Part shown: positions 7,545 through 16,256 of the stretch, piece after piece
How positions within the stretch are numbered: position 1 is the first letter of the stretch
Layout of the letters: each line of letters starts with the position of its first letter
DNA from: Actinoplanes palleronii
Lineage (GTDB): Bacteria > Actinomycetota > Actinomycetes > Mycobacteriales > Micromonosporaceae
DNA length: 64,000 nt
Assembly (NCBI RefSeq): GCF_016862315.1
Contig: NZ_BOMS01000146.1
Location: forward strand, 1-64,000
Reading direction: 5' to 3'
Made by a program: the position numbers and the translations under genes
Notes under the pieces: generated by a model
Told to the model about the DNA's origin: nothing
Database searches by the model: none
The model's input: the letters and a program-made list of their open reading frames with translations, nothing else

Positions 7545-9262
7545 CGACCACGGCGCACACCGCGGCGCGGACGGTGGCCGAGACCGGGACCGCCGCCCAG
7601 TCGATGGTGACCGCGCTGGTCGCGCACGGCGTGGACCGGGTGTTCTGCGTGGCCGGGGAGAGCTACCTGGCACTGCTCGACGCCCTGGCCGGTGAGCCGG
7701 CGCTGGACGTGGTCACCAGCCGGCACGAGGGGTCGGCCGGGTTCGCCGCGCTGGCCGACGCGAAACTCACCCGCCGCGCCGGTGTGCTGCTGGTCAACCG
7801 GGGGCCGGGCGCGATGAACGCGGCCATCGCGCTGCACTCGGCCCGGCAGGACGGCACCCCACTCGTGCTGATCGTCGGCCAGGTGCGCCGTTCCGAGATC
7901 GGACGGTCCGCGTTCCAGGAGATGGACTACCACACCACGTTCGCCGACTGCGCGAAACGGGTCTGGACCGCGCACGACCCGGGACGGCTCGCCGAGCTGG
8001 TCACCCGGGCGCTGCGGGTCGCCGAGTCGGGCACCCCCGGGCCGGCCGTCATCGTCGTACCGGAGGATTTGTTCGGCGAACCTGTCGCCGCCGCGACCGG
8101 GGGCCGGGTGCGGCGGGCGACCATCGGCCGCGCCGACCCGGACGACGTCGCGCGGGCCGCCGCGATGCTCGCCGCGGCCCAGCGACCGCTTCTGATCGTC
8201 GGAGACCGGCTCGGTGACGAGCGCGGCCGGCAGGCCCTGGCCCACGCCGCGGACACCCTCGGCGTGCCGGTGCTGACCAGCAACAAGCGCCAGGACCTGC
8301 TGCCCGGCGACCACCCGGCATACGTGGGACACCTGACCATCGCCACCCAGCCGCAGCGCCGCGCCGCGCTGGCCGGCGCCGACCTGATCATCGCGGTCGG
8401 CACCCGGCTCGACGCGACGACGACACAGACACACACCCTGCCCGGCCCGCGGCAGCCGCTGATCCACGTCTATCCGGACGCGCAGTGGCTCGGCCACGTG
8501 CACCCGCCCGAGCTGGGCCTCGACGCGGATCCCGCCGCGTTCCTCGACGACCTGTGCGCGGCCGCGCCGCCGCGCCGGCCCGGCGGGGACGGCTGGACCC
8601 GGTCGCTGCGGGCCCTCGAGGCCGACGCCGGCGCCTGGCACCCGACGACCGCGGCCGACGGCGTGGTCTTCGGCGCGGTGGCCGCGGCCATCGACCAGAC
8701 CGCCGCACCGGACGCGGTGTTCACCGTGGACGCCGGCAACTTCACCAGCTGGGTGCACCGCTACCTGCCGACGACCGGATGCCGCCGGATGCTCGGTACC
8801 TCGGCCAGCGCCATGGGCTTCGGGGTGCCCGCCGGGGTCGCCGCGGCCCTGCGGCACCCCGGCCGCCAGGTGTACGCGTTCGTCGGCGACGGCGGGTTCC
8901 TGATGACCGGCACCGAGCTGGCCACCGCCGTGCACCGGCGCTGCCGGCTGATCATCGTGATCGCGGACAACAGCAGTTACGGCACCATCCGCCAGCACCA
9001 GGAACGCTCGTACCCCGGCCGGGTCATCGCCACCGACCTGGTCAACCCGGACTTCGCGGCGATGGCATGGGCGTTCGGCGCCACCGGCCTGTCGGTGAAC
9101 TGCGCGGAGCAGATCGAACCGGCCCTGCAGGTCGCGCTGAACTGCACCGGCCCCGTGGTGATCCACGTGCGGACCAGCCTGGAGTGGATCTCGGCCTTCC
9201 AGCACCTGCCCGGGCTCGGCAGCCCGGCAGCAACACCGCCGACCGAAGGGACCCACCACTGA
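7541..9262 (+). CDS. Thiamine diphosphate-dependent enzyme (acetolactate synthase/decarboxylase family)
   Basis: A protein of 573 residues with the three-domain layout of the IlvB family. The N-terminal pyrimidine domain carries the proton-relay Glu63 in SRHEGSAGFAA. A central Rossmann-like domain follows. The C-terminal diphosphate domain has GDGGFLMTGTEL followed by IADNSSYG, the metal-binding GDG...N motif. Such enzymes decarboxylate 2-oxo acids and either protonate the enamine or ligate it to an acceptor; the exact reaction cannot be told from sequence. No small regulatory subunit gene is present, which argues against housekeeping acetolactate synthase. The GTG start overlaps the preceding stop. 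Confidence 0.88.
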   Translation: MTTTAHTAARTVAETGTAAQSMVTALVAHGVDRVFCVAGESYLALLDALAGEPALDVVTSRHEGSAGFAALADAKLTRRAGVLLVNRGPGAMNAAIALHSARQDGTPLVLIVGQVRRSEIGRSAFQEMDYHTTFADCAKRVWTAHDPGRLAELVTRALRVAESGTPGPAVIVVPEDLFGEPVAAATGGRVRRATIGRADPDDVARAAAMLAAAQRPLLIVGDRLGDERGRQALAHAADTLGVPVLTSNKRQDLLPGDHPAYVGHLTIATQPQRRAALAGADLIIAVGTRLDATTTQTHTLPGPRQPLIHVYPDAQWLGHVHPPELGLDADPAAFLDDLCAAAPPRRPGGDGWTRSLRALEADAGAWHPTTAADGVVFGAVAAAIDQTAAPDAVFTVDAGNFTSWVHRYLPTTGCRRMLGTSASAMGFGVPAGVAAALRHPGRQVYAFVGDGGFLMTGTELATAVHRRCRLIIVIADNSSYGTIRQHQERSYPGRVIATDLVNPDFAAMAWAFGATGLSVNCAEQIEPALQVALNCTGPVVIHVRTSLEWISAFQHLPGLGSPAATPPTEGTHH

Positions 9263-10653
9263 TGACCCTGTCGAAGGAACTGGCGGAGATCGTCGGCGCG
9301 GAGCACTGCCTGACCGGAACCGACATCGGCGCGCGCTACGCGCAGGACCTGTGGGGCAGCGACCGCAAGGGCGACCCGCAACTCGTGGTCCGGCCCGGCG
9401 GCACCGCCGAGGTCGCGGCGATCCTGCGGCTGTGCCACGAGCGCGGCGTGCCGGTCGTGCCGCAGGGTGGCATGACCGGGCTGGTCTCCGGTGGTGTGCC
9501 CGGCGCCGACGAGGTGGTGCTGTCGCTGGAGCGGATGAACCGGGTCGAGGAGCTGGACCGCAGCACCCGGACGATGACCGTGCAGGCCGGCTGCACCCTG
9601 GCCGCCGTGCAGGACCTCGCGGCCGAGCAGGACCTGATGTTCCCGCTGGACGTGGCGCCGCGCACGGCCGCCACCATCGGCGGGGCGATCGCCACCAACG
9701 CCGGCGGGCTGCGGGTGCTGCTCTACGGCATGATGCGCGAGCTGGTGCTGGGCCTCGAGGTGGTGCTGGCCGACGGCACGATCGTCAACGGCCTGCACAA
9801 GCTGGTGAAGAACAACGCCGGTCACGACCTGAAACAGCTGTTCATCGGCACCGAGGGCACGCTGGGGGTGGTCACCCGGGCGACGCTGCGGCTGCGCCCG
9901 GCCCCGCAGTGCCGATTCGCCGCGATGTGCGGGGTGGCCGACCTCGACGCGGCTCTGGACCTGCTGCACCGGTTGCAGGCCGCGCTGCCCGGCATGGTCA
10001 GCGCGTTCGAGGCGGTCTGGGACGACGCGTACGAGGTACTGCTCCCGGTCCGTGACGAGATCACCCTGCCGCTGCAGAAGGTGCACCCGATCGCCGTGCT
10101 GATCGAGGTGTCCGGTGTCGACGCCGGCAAGGACCTGGACCGGCTCCACCGCGCGCTCGACGACTGCGCCGACATCGTCGAGGAGTCCACCGTCGCGGCC
10201 ACGGCCGAGCAGGTCGGGCTGCTGTGGCAGGCCCGCGAGCGGATCCCCAAAGAGATCCTGCAGATGCAGCCGCTGTTCGGCTTCGACATCAGCCTGCCCG
10301 CCGGTCTGCTCGAGTCCTACCTCGCCGAGGTCCGCGAGGAGCTGCGCGGTCACTGGCCCGCCGTGAAGCTGCTGGTGTTCGGCCACCTCGGCGACGGCAA
10401 CGTGCACATCGCCGTGGTCACCGGCGAGCAGACCCGCGACCGCAAAGCCGTCGTCGAGCACATCATCTACCGCGCGGTGCGCCGGCACGGCGGCTCCATC
10501 TCGGCCGAGCACGGCATCGGCTTCGAGAAACGGCCGTACCTGCACTATTCGCGGACCGCCGAGGAGATCACCCTGATGCGGTTGCTGAAGCAGACCCTCG
10601 ACCCGCGGGGAATCCTGAGCCCCGGCCGGATCCTCGACGAGGCATCACAGTGA
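9262..10653 (+). CDS. FAD-linked 2-hydroxyacid oxidase/dehydrogenase (GlcD/D2HGDH-like)
   Basis: A protein of 463 residues with the FAD-binding type 4 (PCMH) domain in the first half (VVPQGGMTGLVSGGVPG, FPLDVAPRTAATIGGAIATNAGG, FIGTEGTLGVVTRATL) and the FAD-oxidase C-terminal domain with the metal/substrate motif FGHLGDGNVHIAV and SAEHGIG. The family oxidises D-2-hydroxy acids such as glycolate, D-lactate or D-2-hydroxyglutarate to 2-oxo acids. Paired with the NAD-dependent D-hydroxyacid dehydrogenase at 4186 it could reverse or complete a hydroxy-acid step. The ATG shares one base with the previous stop. Confidence 0.9.
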   Translation: MTLSKELAEIVGAEHCLTGTDIGARYAQDLWGSDRKGDPQLVVRPGGTAEVAAILRLCHERGVPVVPQGGMTGLVSGGVPGADEVVLSLERMNRVEELDRSTRTMTVQAGCTLAAVQDLAAEQDLMFPLDVAPRTAATIGGAIATNAGGLRVLLYGMMRELVLGLEVVLADGTIVNGLHKLVKNNAGHDLKQLFIGTEGTLGVVTRATLRLRPAPQCRFAAMCGVADLDAALDLLHRLQAALPGMVSAFEAVWDDAYEVLLPVRDEITLPLQKVHPIAVLIEVSGVDAGKDLDRLHRALDDCADIVEESTVAATAEQVGLLWQARERIPKEILQMQPLFGFDISLPAGLLESYLAEVREELRGHWPAVKLLVFGHLGDGNVHIAVVTGEQTRDRKAVVEHIIYRAVRRHGGSISAEHGIGFEKRPYLHYSRTAEEITLMRLLKQTLDPRGILSPGRILDEASQ

Positions 10654-11819
10654 ACGGGCCGTTGCGCCCCTCCTTGCAGACCCTGGGCACGTCGGTGTTC
10701 ACCCGGCTCACGCAGCTGGCCAACCAGCACGGCGCGATCAACCTGGCGCAGGGCTTCCCGGACTTCGACCCGCCGGCGGCGCTGCTCGACGCGGCCGACA
10801 ACGCGATGCGGCACCAGTTCAACCAGTACGCGCCCAGCCCCGGCCTGCCCGCGCTGCGCTCCGCGATCGCCGAGCACTCGCGGCGGCGGTACGGCGTCGA
10901 CTACGACCCGGACACCGAGGTCACCGTCACGGTCGGGGCCACCGAGGGGATCTGGGCCGCGGTGACCGCGCTGATCTCCCCCGGCGACGAGGCCATCGTC
11001 GTCGAGCCGTTCTACGAGACCTATCCGGCCGTCGTCGCCGCGGCCGGCGGGGTGGTGCGCTACGTGCCGACCACGTTCCCGGACTTCCGGCTGGACCTGG
11101 ACCGGCTGGCCGCCGCGTTCACCTCCCGCACCCGCCTGGTGTTCCTCAACAGCCCGAACAACCCCGGTGGCGCCCTGCTCACCGCCGAGGAGTTCGCCGC
11201 GGTGGCCGCGCTCGCCGACCGGTACGACGCCTACCTGCTGTGCGACGAAACCTACGAACACCTGGTCTACGACGCCGCTGTTCACCTGCGGGCCTCCGCG
11301 GTGCCGGGATGCCGCGATCGTACGATGGTGGTCTCGTCGGCCTCGAAGACCTTCAGCGTCACCGGCTGGCGGGTCGGGTGGGTGCTGGCCCCGCCACCGC
11401 TGACCGACGCGGTCCGCCGAGTCCACCAGTTCATCACGTTCGCCGCGCCCACCCCGTTGCAGCAGGCCGTCGCCACCGCGCTGTCCACCGGAGCCGGCAG
11501 CGGCTACTTCGACGCGTTGCGGGCGGAGTACACCGAGCGGCGCGACGTGCTGATCGACTACCTGGACCGGGCCGGGTTGCCGGCGGCCCGCCCGGCCGGC
11601 GCGTTCTTCGTGATGGCGCGCTGCCCGGACGACGACGAGCGCTGGGTGACCGAGCTGATCCGCGGCGCGGGCGTGGCCGCCATCCCCGGATCCGCGTTCT
11701 ACCACGACCGCAGCGGCGGGCGGGACCTGGTGCGTTTCGCGTTCTGCAAACAGCTGTCCACCCTGCACGCCGCCGGTGCGCGACTGATGGGCAAGGAGGA
11801 CACCGATGCGACTGACTGA
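10650..11819 (+). CDS. PLP-dependent aminotransferase, class I/II
   Basis: A protein of 389 residues of fold type I. Recognisable parts are INLAQGFPDFDPP near the N-terminus, YAPSPGLPALR, the motif NSPNNPGG, the phosphate-side DETYEHLVY and the PLP lysine in SSASKTFSVTGWRVGW. It is closest in pattern to the KAT/methionine aminotransferase-like group, which uses sulfur-containing or aromatic amino acids. That fits an operon with cystathionine-synthase-like and sulfur-activating enzymes, but the substrate is an inference. The GTG start overlaps the previous stop (GTGA), and the 3' end overlaps the next gene by 14 bp. Confidence 0.9.
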   Translation: MNGPLRPSLQTLGTSVFTRLTQLANQHGAINLAQGFPDFDPPAALLDAADNAMRHQFNQYAPSPGLPALRSAIAEHSRRRYGVDYDPDTEVTVTVGATEGIWAAVTALISPGDEAIVVEPFYETYPAVVAAAGGVVRYVPTTFPDFRLDLDRLAAAFTSRTRLVFLNSPNNPGGALLTAEEFAAVAALADRYDAYLLCDETYEHLVYDAAVHLRASAVPGCRDRTMVVSSASKTFSVTGWRVGWVLAPPPLTDAVRRVHQFITFAAPTPLQQAVATALSTGAGSGYFDALRAEYTERRDVLIDYLDRAGLPAARPAGAFFVMARCPDDDERWVTELIRGAGVAAIPGSAFYHDRSGGRDLVRFAFCKQLSTLHAAGARLMGKEDTDATD

Positions 11820-12576
11820 CCGGGTGGCCGTGGTGACCGGCGGCACCAGCGGTATCGGCCGCGCCGTGGCCCAGCGTCTGCTCGACGAGGGCGCCGCGGC
11901 CGTGGTGATCACCGGACGGGACGCGCGGCGCGGCGCCGAGGTGGCCGACCAGCTCGGCAAACACGCGCACTTCCGGGCCCAGGACGTCGTACGGGAGGAA
12001 CAGTGGCCGGCACTGCTCGACGAGGTGATCGGCCGCTTCGGCCGGCTGGACATCCTGGTCAACAACGCCGGCTCGTCCGGCGGTGACGAGCCGCAGGATC
12101 CGGCGGGCACCACGCTGCCGCACTGGCGGACGATCATGGCGGACAACCTCGACAGCGTCTTCCTCGGCTGCCGGGCGGCGGTGGCGGTGATGGGCCGCGC
12201 CACCCCCGGCTCGATCGTCAACATGTCGTCGACGGCGGCCCTGATGTCCACCCCGCGCTTCGTGGCCTACGGGGCGGCGAAGGCCGCGGTGACCCACCTG
12301 ACCAGGTCGGTGGCGGTGCACTGCGCCCGCACCGGGCTCACCCTGCGCTGCAACTCGGTGCACCCCGCGATGATCGACACGGAGCTGGGCGCGTCGCTGC
12401 TGCAGCAGTTCGACGCCGACCCGCAGCGCGCCCGGGACGGCTACCTGACCCGGGTCCCGCTCGGCGAGCTGGGCCGGCCCGAGGACGTCGCGGGCGCGGT
12501 GGCCTACCTGGCCAGCGACGACTCCCGCTACGTCACCGGCACCCAGCTGGTCGTCTCCGGCGGGCTGGGCGCATGA
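11806..12576 (+). CDS. Short-chain dehydrogenase/reductase (SDR)
   Basis: A protein of 256 residues, classical SDR: cofactor motif TGGTSGIGRAV at about residues 12-22, NNAG, catalytic Ser in NMSSTAAL, and YGAAK as the YxxxK motif. The C-terminus VTGTQLVVSGGLGA is typical. It should oxidise or reduce an alcohol/ketone of a pathway intermediate with NAD(P). It overlaps the aminotransferase gene by 14 bp and the antiporter gene by 4, so it is firmly within the operon. Confidence 0.9.
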   Translation: MRLTDRVAVVTGGTSGIGRAVAQRLLDEGAAAVVITGRDARRGAEVADQLGKHAHFRAQDVVREEQWPALLDEVIGRFGRLDILVNNAGSSGGDEPQDPAGTTLPHWRTIMADNLDSVFLGCRAAVAVMGRATPGSIVNMSSTAALMSTPRFVAYGAAKAAVTHLTRSVAVHCARTGLTLRCNSVHPAMIDTELGASLLQQFDADPQRARDGYLTRVPLGELGRPEDVAGAVAYLASDDSRYVTGTQLVVSGGLGA

Positions 12577-13976
12577 GCCGGCCGCCGGGATCGGTACGCC
12601 TCGCGCTGGTCTATCTGGCCACCGCGGTGCTGCCCGCCGCGCTCGCGATCGGCCTGATCGTGCTGCTGGCGCACACCGGCGGCGACGGGCGCACCGCCGC
12701 CACGAGCGGTGGACTGGTGCTCTACCACCTGCTGCTGGCCGTCGCCGCGGCGGTCGCGGCCGCGGCGCTCGGCGGGGCGCTGGCCCGCAAAATCGGTCAG
12801 CCGGCGGTCATCGGTGAGCTCGCCGCCGGGTTGGCGCTGGGCCCGTCCGTGCTGGGCGCGCTGCAACCGTCGGTCCAGCACTGGCTGTTCCCGGCGTCGA
12901 TCCTGCCGTACCTCTCGGCGCTCGCCCAGATCGGCGTCATCCTGTTCATGTTCCTGGTCGGCTGCGAGATGGACTGGCGGCTGGTGCGCAGCAGCGGGGC
13001 GCGCAGCGTCGTGGTCGGGCACGCCTCGATCGCCGTGCCGTTCGTGATCGGCATCCTGTTCGCCGCCGCCCTCCCGGACCGGTTCCAGCCGGCCGGGATC
13101 GGCGACGGCGCCTTCCTGATCTTCGTGGGGCTGTGCCTGTCGATCAGCGCGTTCCCGGTGCTGGCCCGGATCCTCACCGAGCAGAACCTGCTGCGCACCC
13201 CGGTCGGCACGGCCGGGATCGCGGCCGCCGGCATCGGCGACGTCACCGCGTGGTGCCTGCTGGTGGCCGTGGTCGCCTACATCCGCGGCACGTCGGTGTG
13301 GGCCGCGGCCTGGACGGTGCTGCTCGTCGCGGTGGTCACCGCGGTGCTGGCCGGCGTCGTCCGCCCGCTGCTGGCCCGGGCGGCCGCCCGCAGCGAGTCC
13401 GACAGCGGCCGGCGGGCCGCGCTGTTCGGTCTGTTCACCTTCGTCATCCTGGTCTCGGCCGCGGTCACCGACCTGATCGGCGCGCACGCCATCTTCGGCG
13501 CGTTCCTCGCCGGGCTGATCATGCCGCGCGGGTCGTCGGCGACCCGGGAGCTGACCACCAAGCTCGAAGGCGTCGCGCTCTGGGTGCTGCTGCCGCTGTT
13601 CTTCGTGGTCTTCGGCCTGCAGCTCGACCTGGGCGCGCTGGACCTGGCCGGCGGATGGCTGATCCTGGTGGCCCTGGTGCTGATCGCCGTGGTCGCCAAG
13701 GTCGGCGGGACCGCGGTGGCCGCGCTGGCCACCGGCTCCGGGCCGCGCGACGGGCTGGCGCTCGGGCTGATGATGAACTGCCGCGGCCTCACCGAACTGA
13801 TCGTGCTGAGCATCGGCCTGCAGCTCGGCGTGCTGAACCCGCTGTTGTTCGCGATGTTCGTGGTCATGGCCCTGGTCACCACGGCCATGACCGGTCCGCT
13901 GCTGCGCCGCGTCCTGCGCCGGCCGGCACCCGTTCCCGTGCCCCGCTTGGAACCCGCCACCTCCGAAGACAGGTGA
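12573..13976 (+). CDS. CPA2-type cation/proton antiporter
   Basis: Membrane protein of 467 residues with 12-13 predicted segments, of the Kef/Na+:H+ exchanger type: IGQPAVIGELAAGLALGPS, GVILFMFLVGCEMD and AFPVLARILTE are conserved family segments, and HAIFGAFLAGLIMPRG lies in the second half. No C-terminal TrkA-N regulatory domain is present. An antiporter inside a biosynthetic operon might export a product anion/cation pair or offer resistance; it is also found in some antibiotic clusters as a self-protection gene. Both suggestions are inference. Confidence 0.87.
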   Translation: MSRPPGSVRLALVYLATAVLPAALAIGLIVLLAHTGGDGRTAATSGGLVLYHLLLAVAAAVAAAALGGALARKIGQPAVIGELAAGLALGPSVLGALQPSVQHWLFPASILPYLSALAQIGVILFMFLVGCEMDWRLVRSSGARSVVVGHASIAVPFVIGILFAAALPDRFQPAGIGDGAFLIFVGLCLSISAFPVLARILTEQNLLRTPVGTAGIAAAGIGDVTAWCLLVAVVAYIRGTSVWAAAWTVLLVAVVTAVLAGVVRPLLARAAARSESDSGRRAALFGLFTFVILVSAAVTDLIGAHAIFGAFLAGLIMPRGSSATRELTTKLEGVALWVLLPLFFVVFGLQLDLGALDLAGGWLILVALVLIAVVAKVGGTAVAALATGSGPRDGLALGLMMNCRGLTELIVLSIGLQLGVLNPLLFAMFVVMALVTTAMTGPLLRRVLRRPAPVPVPRLEPATSEDR

Positions 13977-15352
13977 TCACCGTGCAATTCCACACGTCGG
14001 TCCTGGACCTCATCGGCAACACTCCCCTGATCCAGCTCTGCTCGGTCACCGAGCCGGGCGGGCCGCTGGTGCTGGCCAAGGTGGAGTACTTCAATCCCGG
14101 CGGGTCGGTCAAGGACCGCATCGCCCCCACGCTGATCCAGGCCGCCGAGGACGCCGGCGAGTTGAAACCGGGCGGCACCATCATCGAGCCGACCAGCGGC
14201 AACACCGGTGTCGGCCTGGCGCTGGTCGCGCAGCGCCGCGGCTACCACTGCATCTTCGTCTGCCCCGACAAGGTCAGCATCGACAAGATCAACGTCCTTA
14301 AGGCGTACGGGGCGGACGTCGTGACGTGCCCGACCGCGGTGCCGCCCGAGCATCCCGACTCCTACTACAGCGTCTCGGACCGGCTGGTACGGGAGATCAC
14401 CGACGCGTGGAAGCCGGACCAGTACGCCAACCCGAACAACCCGCGCGCCCACTACGAGGGCACCGGACCGGAACTCTGGGAGCAGACGCAGGGCCGGATC
14501 ACGCACTTCGTCGCCGGGGTCGGCACCGGCGGCACGATCAGCGGCACCGGACGGCTGCTCAAGGAACGCTCCGGCGGGCGGGTGCGGATCGTCGGCGCCG
14601 ACCCGGAAGGCTCCGTCTACTCCGGTGGTGACGGGCGGCCGTACCTGGTGGAAGGGGTCGGCGAGGACTTCTGGCCGTCGGCGCTGGACCGGTCGGTGCT
14701 CGACGAGGTGATCGCGGTCAGCGACGGCGACTCGTTCGCGATGACCCGCCGGCTGGCCCGCGAGGAGGGCCTGCTGGTCGGCGGCTCGGCGGGGATGGCC
14801 GTGGTCGCCGCGCTGCGGGTGGCCGCGACCGCCGGGCCGGACGACGTGATCGTGGTGCTGCTGCCCGACGGCGGCCGGGGTTACCTGTCGAAGGTGTTCA
14901 ACGACGACTGGATCTCCGCACACGGCTTCGAGGTGCCCACCGACGCGACGGTCCGGGCCGGTGACCTGTTGCGGGCCAAGGGCTCCGGCGCGCAGGACAT
15001 GGTGTGGGCGTTCCCCGAGCACACCCTGAGCCAGGCCATCACGGCCATGCGCGACAGCGGGGTCTCCCAGCTGCCGGTGTTCCGGCACACCCCGCCGGTG
15101 ATGGCCGCCGAGGTGGCCGGCGCCGTGCACGAGGACGAGCTCCTCACCGCGATCGTGAACGGCACCGCCGCACCGGACGACCTGGTCGCCGACCACCTCG
15201 CCGCGCCGTTGCCGATCGTCGGGTTCCGCGAGCCGATCGGCGCGGTCATCGCGGCCCTCAGCCGGGTCGGCGCGGTGCTGGTGCTCGGCGACGGCCGCCC
15301 GTGCGGCGTGCTGACCCGCCAGGACGTCCTCGGCCACCTGATCACCCGATGA
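13973..15352 (+). CDS. Cystathionine beta-synthase-like PLP enzyme with CBS domain pair
   Basis: A protein of 459 residues. The catalytic part (about 1-320) has PLP-lysine motif FNPGGSVKDR, substrate loop PTSGNTGVGLAL and phosphate cradle GVGTGGTISGTGR. The C-terminal 120 residues form two CBS motifs. Family members condense serine (or O-acetyl/phosphoserine) with a thiol or sulfide by beta-replacement. Full length and domain order match actinobacterial cystathionine beta-synthase. The nucleophile in this pathway could be homocysteine, sulfide, sulfite or another thiol. The start may be the GTG at 13973 (overlapping the antiporter stop) or the GTG at 13982. Confidence 0.88.
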   Translation: MITVQFHTSVLDLIGNTPLIQLCSVTEPGGPLVLAKVEYFNPGGSVKDRIAPTLIQAAEDAGELKPGGTIIEPTSGNTGVGLALVAQRRGYHCIFVCPDKVSIDKINVLKAYGADVVTCPTAVPPEHPDSYYSVSDRLVREITDAWKPDQYANPNNPRAHYEGTGPELWEQTQGRITHFVAGVGTGGTISGTGRLLKERSGGRVRIVGADPEGSVYSGGDGRPYLVEGVGEDFWPSALDRSVLDEVIAVSDGDSFAMTRRLAREEGLLVGGSAGMAVVAALRVAATAGPDDVIVVLLPDGGRGYLSKVFNDDWISAHGFEVPTDATVRAGDLLRAKGSGAQDMVWAFPEHTLSQAITAMRDSGVSQLPVFRHTPPVMAAEVAGAVHEDELLTAIVNGTAAPDDLVADHLAAPLPIVGFREPIGAVIAALSRVGAVLVLGDGRPCGVLTRQDVLGHLITR

Positions 15353-16254
15353 GCCGCGCCCGTACCCTCTCGCACCTGGACGTTCTCGAAGCCGAGAGCA
15401 TCTTCGTGATGCGGGAGGTGATGGCCGAGTTCGAACGGCCGGTGCTGCTCTTCTCCGGCGGCAAGGACTCGGTCGTGATGCTGCGCCTGGCACAGAAGGC
15501 GTTCGCGCCGGCCCGGATGCCGTTCCCGGTGCTGCACGTCGACACCGGCCACAACTTCCCGGAGGTGCTGCACTACCGCGACACCCAGGTGACCGCGCTG
15601 GGTCTGCACCTGATCGTGGCGAGCGTGCCGGAGGCGATCGACTCCGGGCTGGTGCGCGAGCTGCCGGACGGCACCCGCAACCGGCTGCAGACCCCGGTGC
15701 TGCTGAACGCGGTGGAGAAGTACCGCTTCGACGCGCTCTTCGGCGGCGCCCGCCGCGACGAGGAGAAGGCCCGGGCCAAGGAGCGGATGTTCAGCTTCCG
15801 CGACGAGTTCGGCCAGTGGGACCCGAAGAGCCAGCGCCCCGAGCTGTGGTCGCTCTACAACGGCCGGCACCACCCGGGCGAGTCGATCCGGGTGTTCCCG
15901 CTCTCCAACTGGACCGAGCTGGACGTCTGGCACTACATCGCCCGGGAGCGGATCGTGCTGCCGAGCATCTACTACGCCCACCACCGCGCCGTCGTCGAAC
16001 GCGACGGGATGTTCTACGCGGTGAACGAGTTCATCGTGCCCCGCGACGGCGAGCAGGTTGCCATCCGCCGGGTGCGCTATCGCACCGTCGGCGACGCGTC
16101 GCAGACCGCCGCGGTGCTCTCCGAGGCCGACACGGTCGAGAAGGTGATCGACGAGGTCGCGGCGACCCGGGTCACCGAGCGGGGCGCCACCCGCGGCGAC
16201 GACCGGGTCAGCGAGGCCGCGATGGAAGACCGCAAACGGGAAGGCTACTTCTAG
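15349..16254 (+). CDS. cysD: Sulfate adenylyltransferase subunit 2
   Basis: A protein of 301 residues, the catalytic ATP-sulfurylase subunit. PP-loop motif FSGGKDSVVMLRLA is at about residues 35-48; HVDTGHNFPEV, GGARRDEEKARAKER and the terminal KREGYF are canonical CysD segments. It makes adenylyl sulfate from ATP and sulfate with GTPase CysN. cysN is not adjacent in this operon, as it normally would be; the start of a CysN-like gene lies on the other strand at the left window edge. Co-transcription with a sulfotransferase gene points to PAPS supply rather than only cysteine synthesis. Confidence 0.95.
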   Translation: MSRARTLSHLDVLEAESIFVMREVMAEFERPVLLFSGGKDSVVMLRLAQKAFAPARMPFPVLHVDTGHNFPEVLHYRDTQVTALGLHLIVASVPEAIDSGLVRELPDGTRNRLQTPVLLNAVEKYRFDALFGGARRDEEKARAKERMFSFRDEFGQWDPKSQRPELWSLYNGRHHPGESIRVFPLSNWTELDVWHYIARERIVLPSIYYAHHRAVVERDGMFYAVNEFIVPRDGEQVAIRRVRYRTVGDASQTAAVLSEADTVEKVIDEVAATRVTERGATRGDDRVSEAAMEDRKREGYF

Positions 16255-16256
16255 CC

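Noticed and set aside
4767..7673. 968-codon reverse-strand open frame across the hydroxyacid dehydrogenase, sulfotransferase and binding-protein genes
   Set aside because: Antisense shadow of GC-rich genes: His/Arg/Gly-rich, low complexity, no family motifs; the plus-strand genes have clear motifs.
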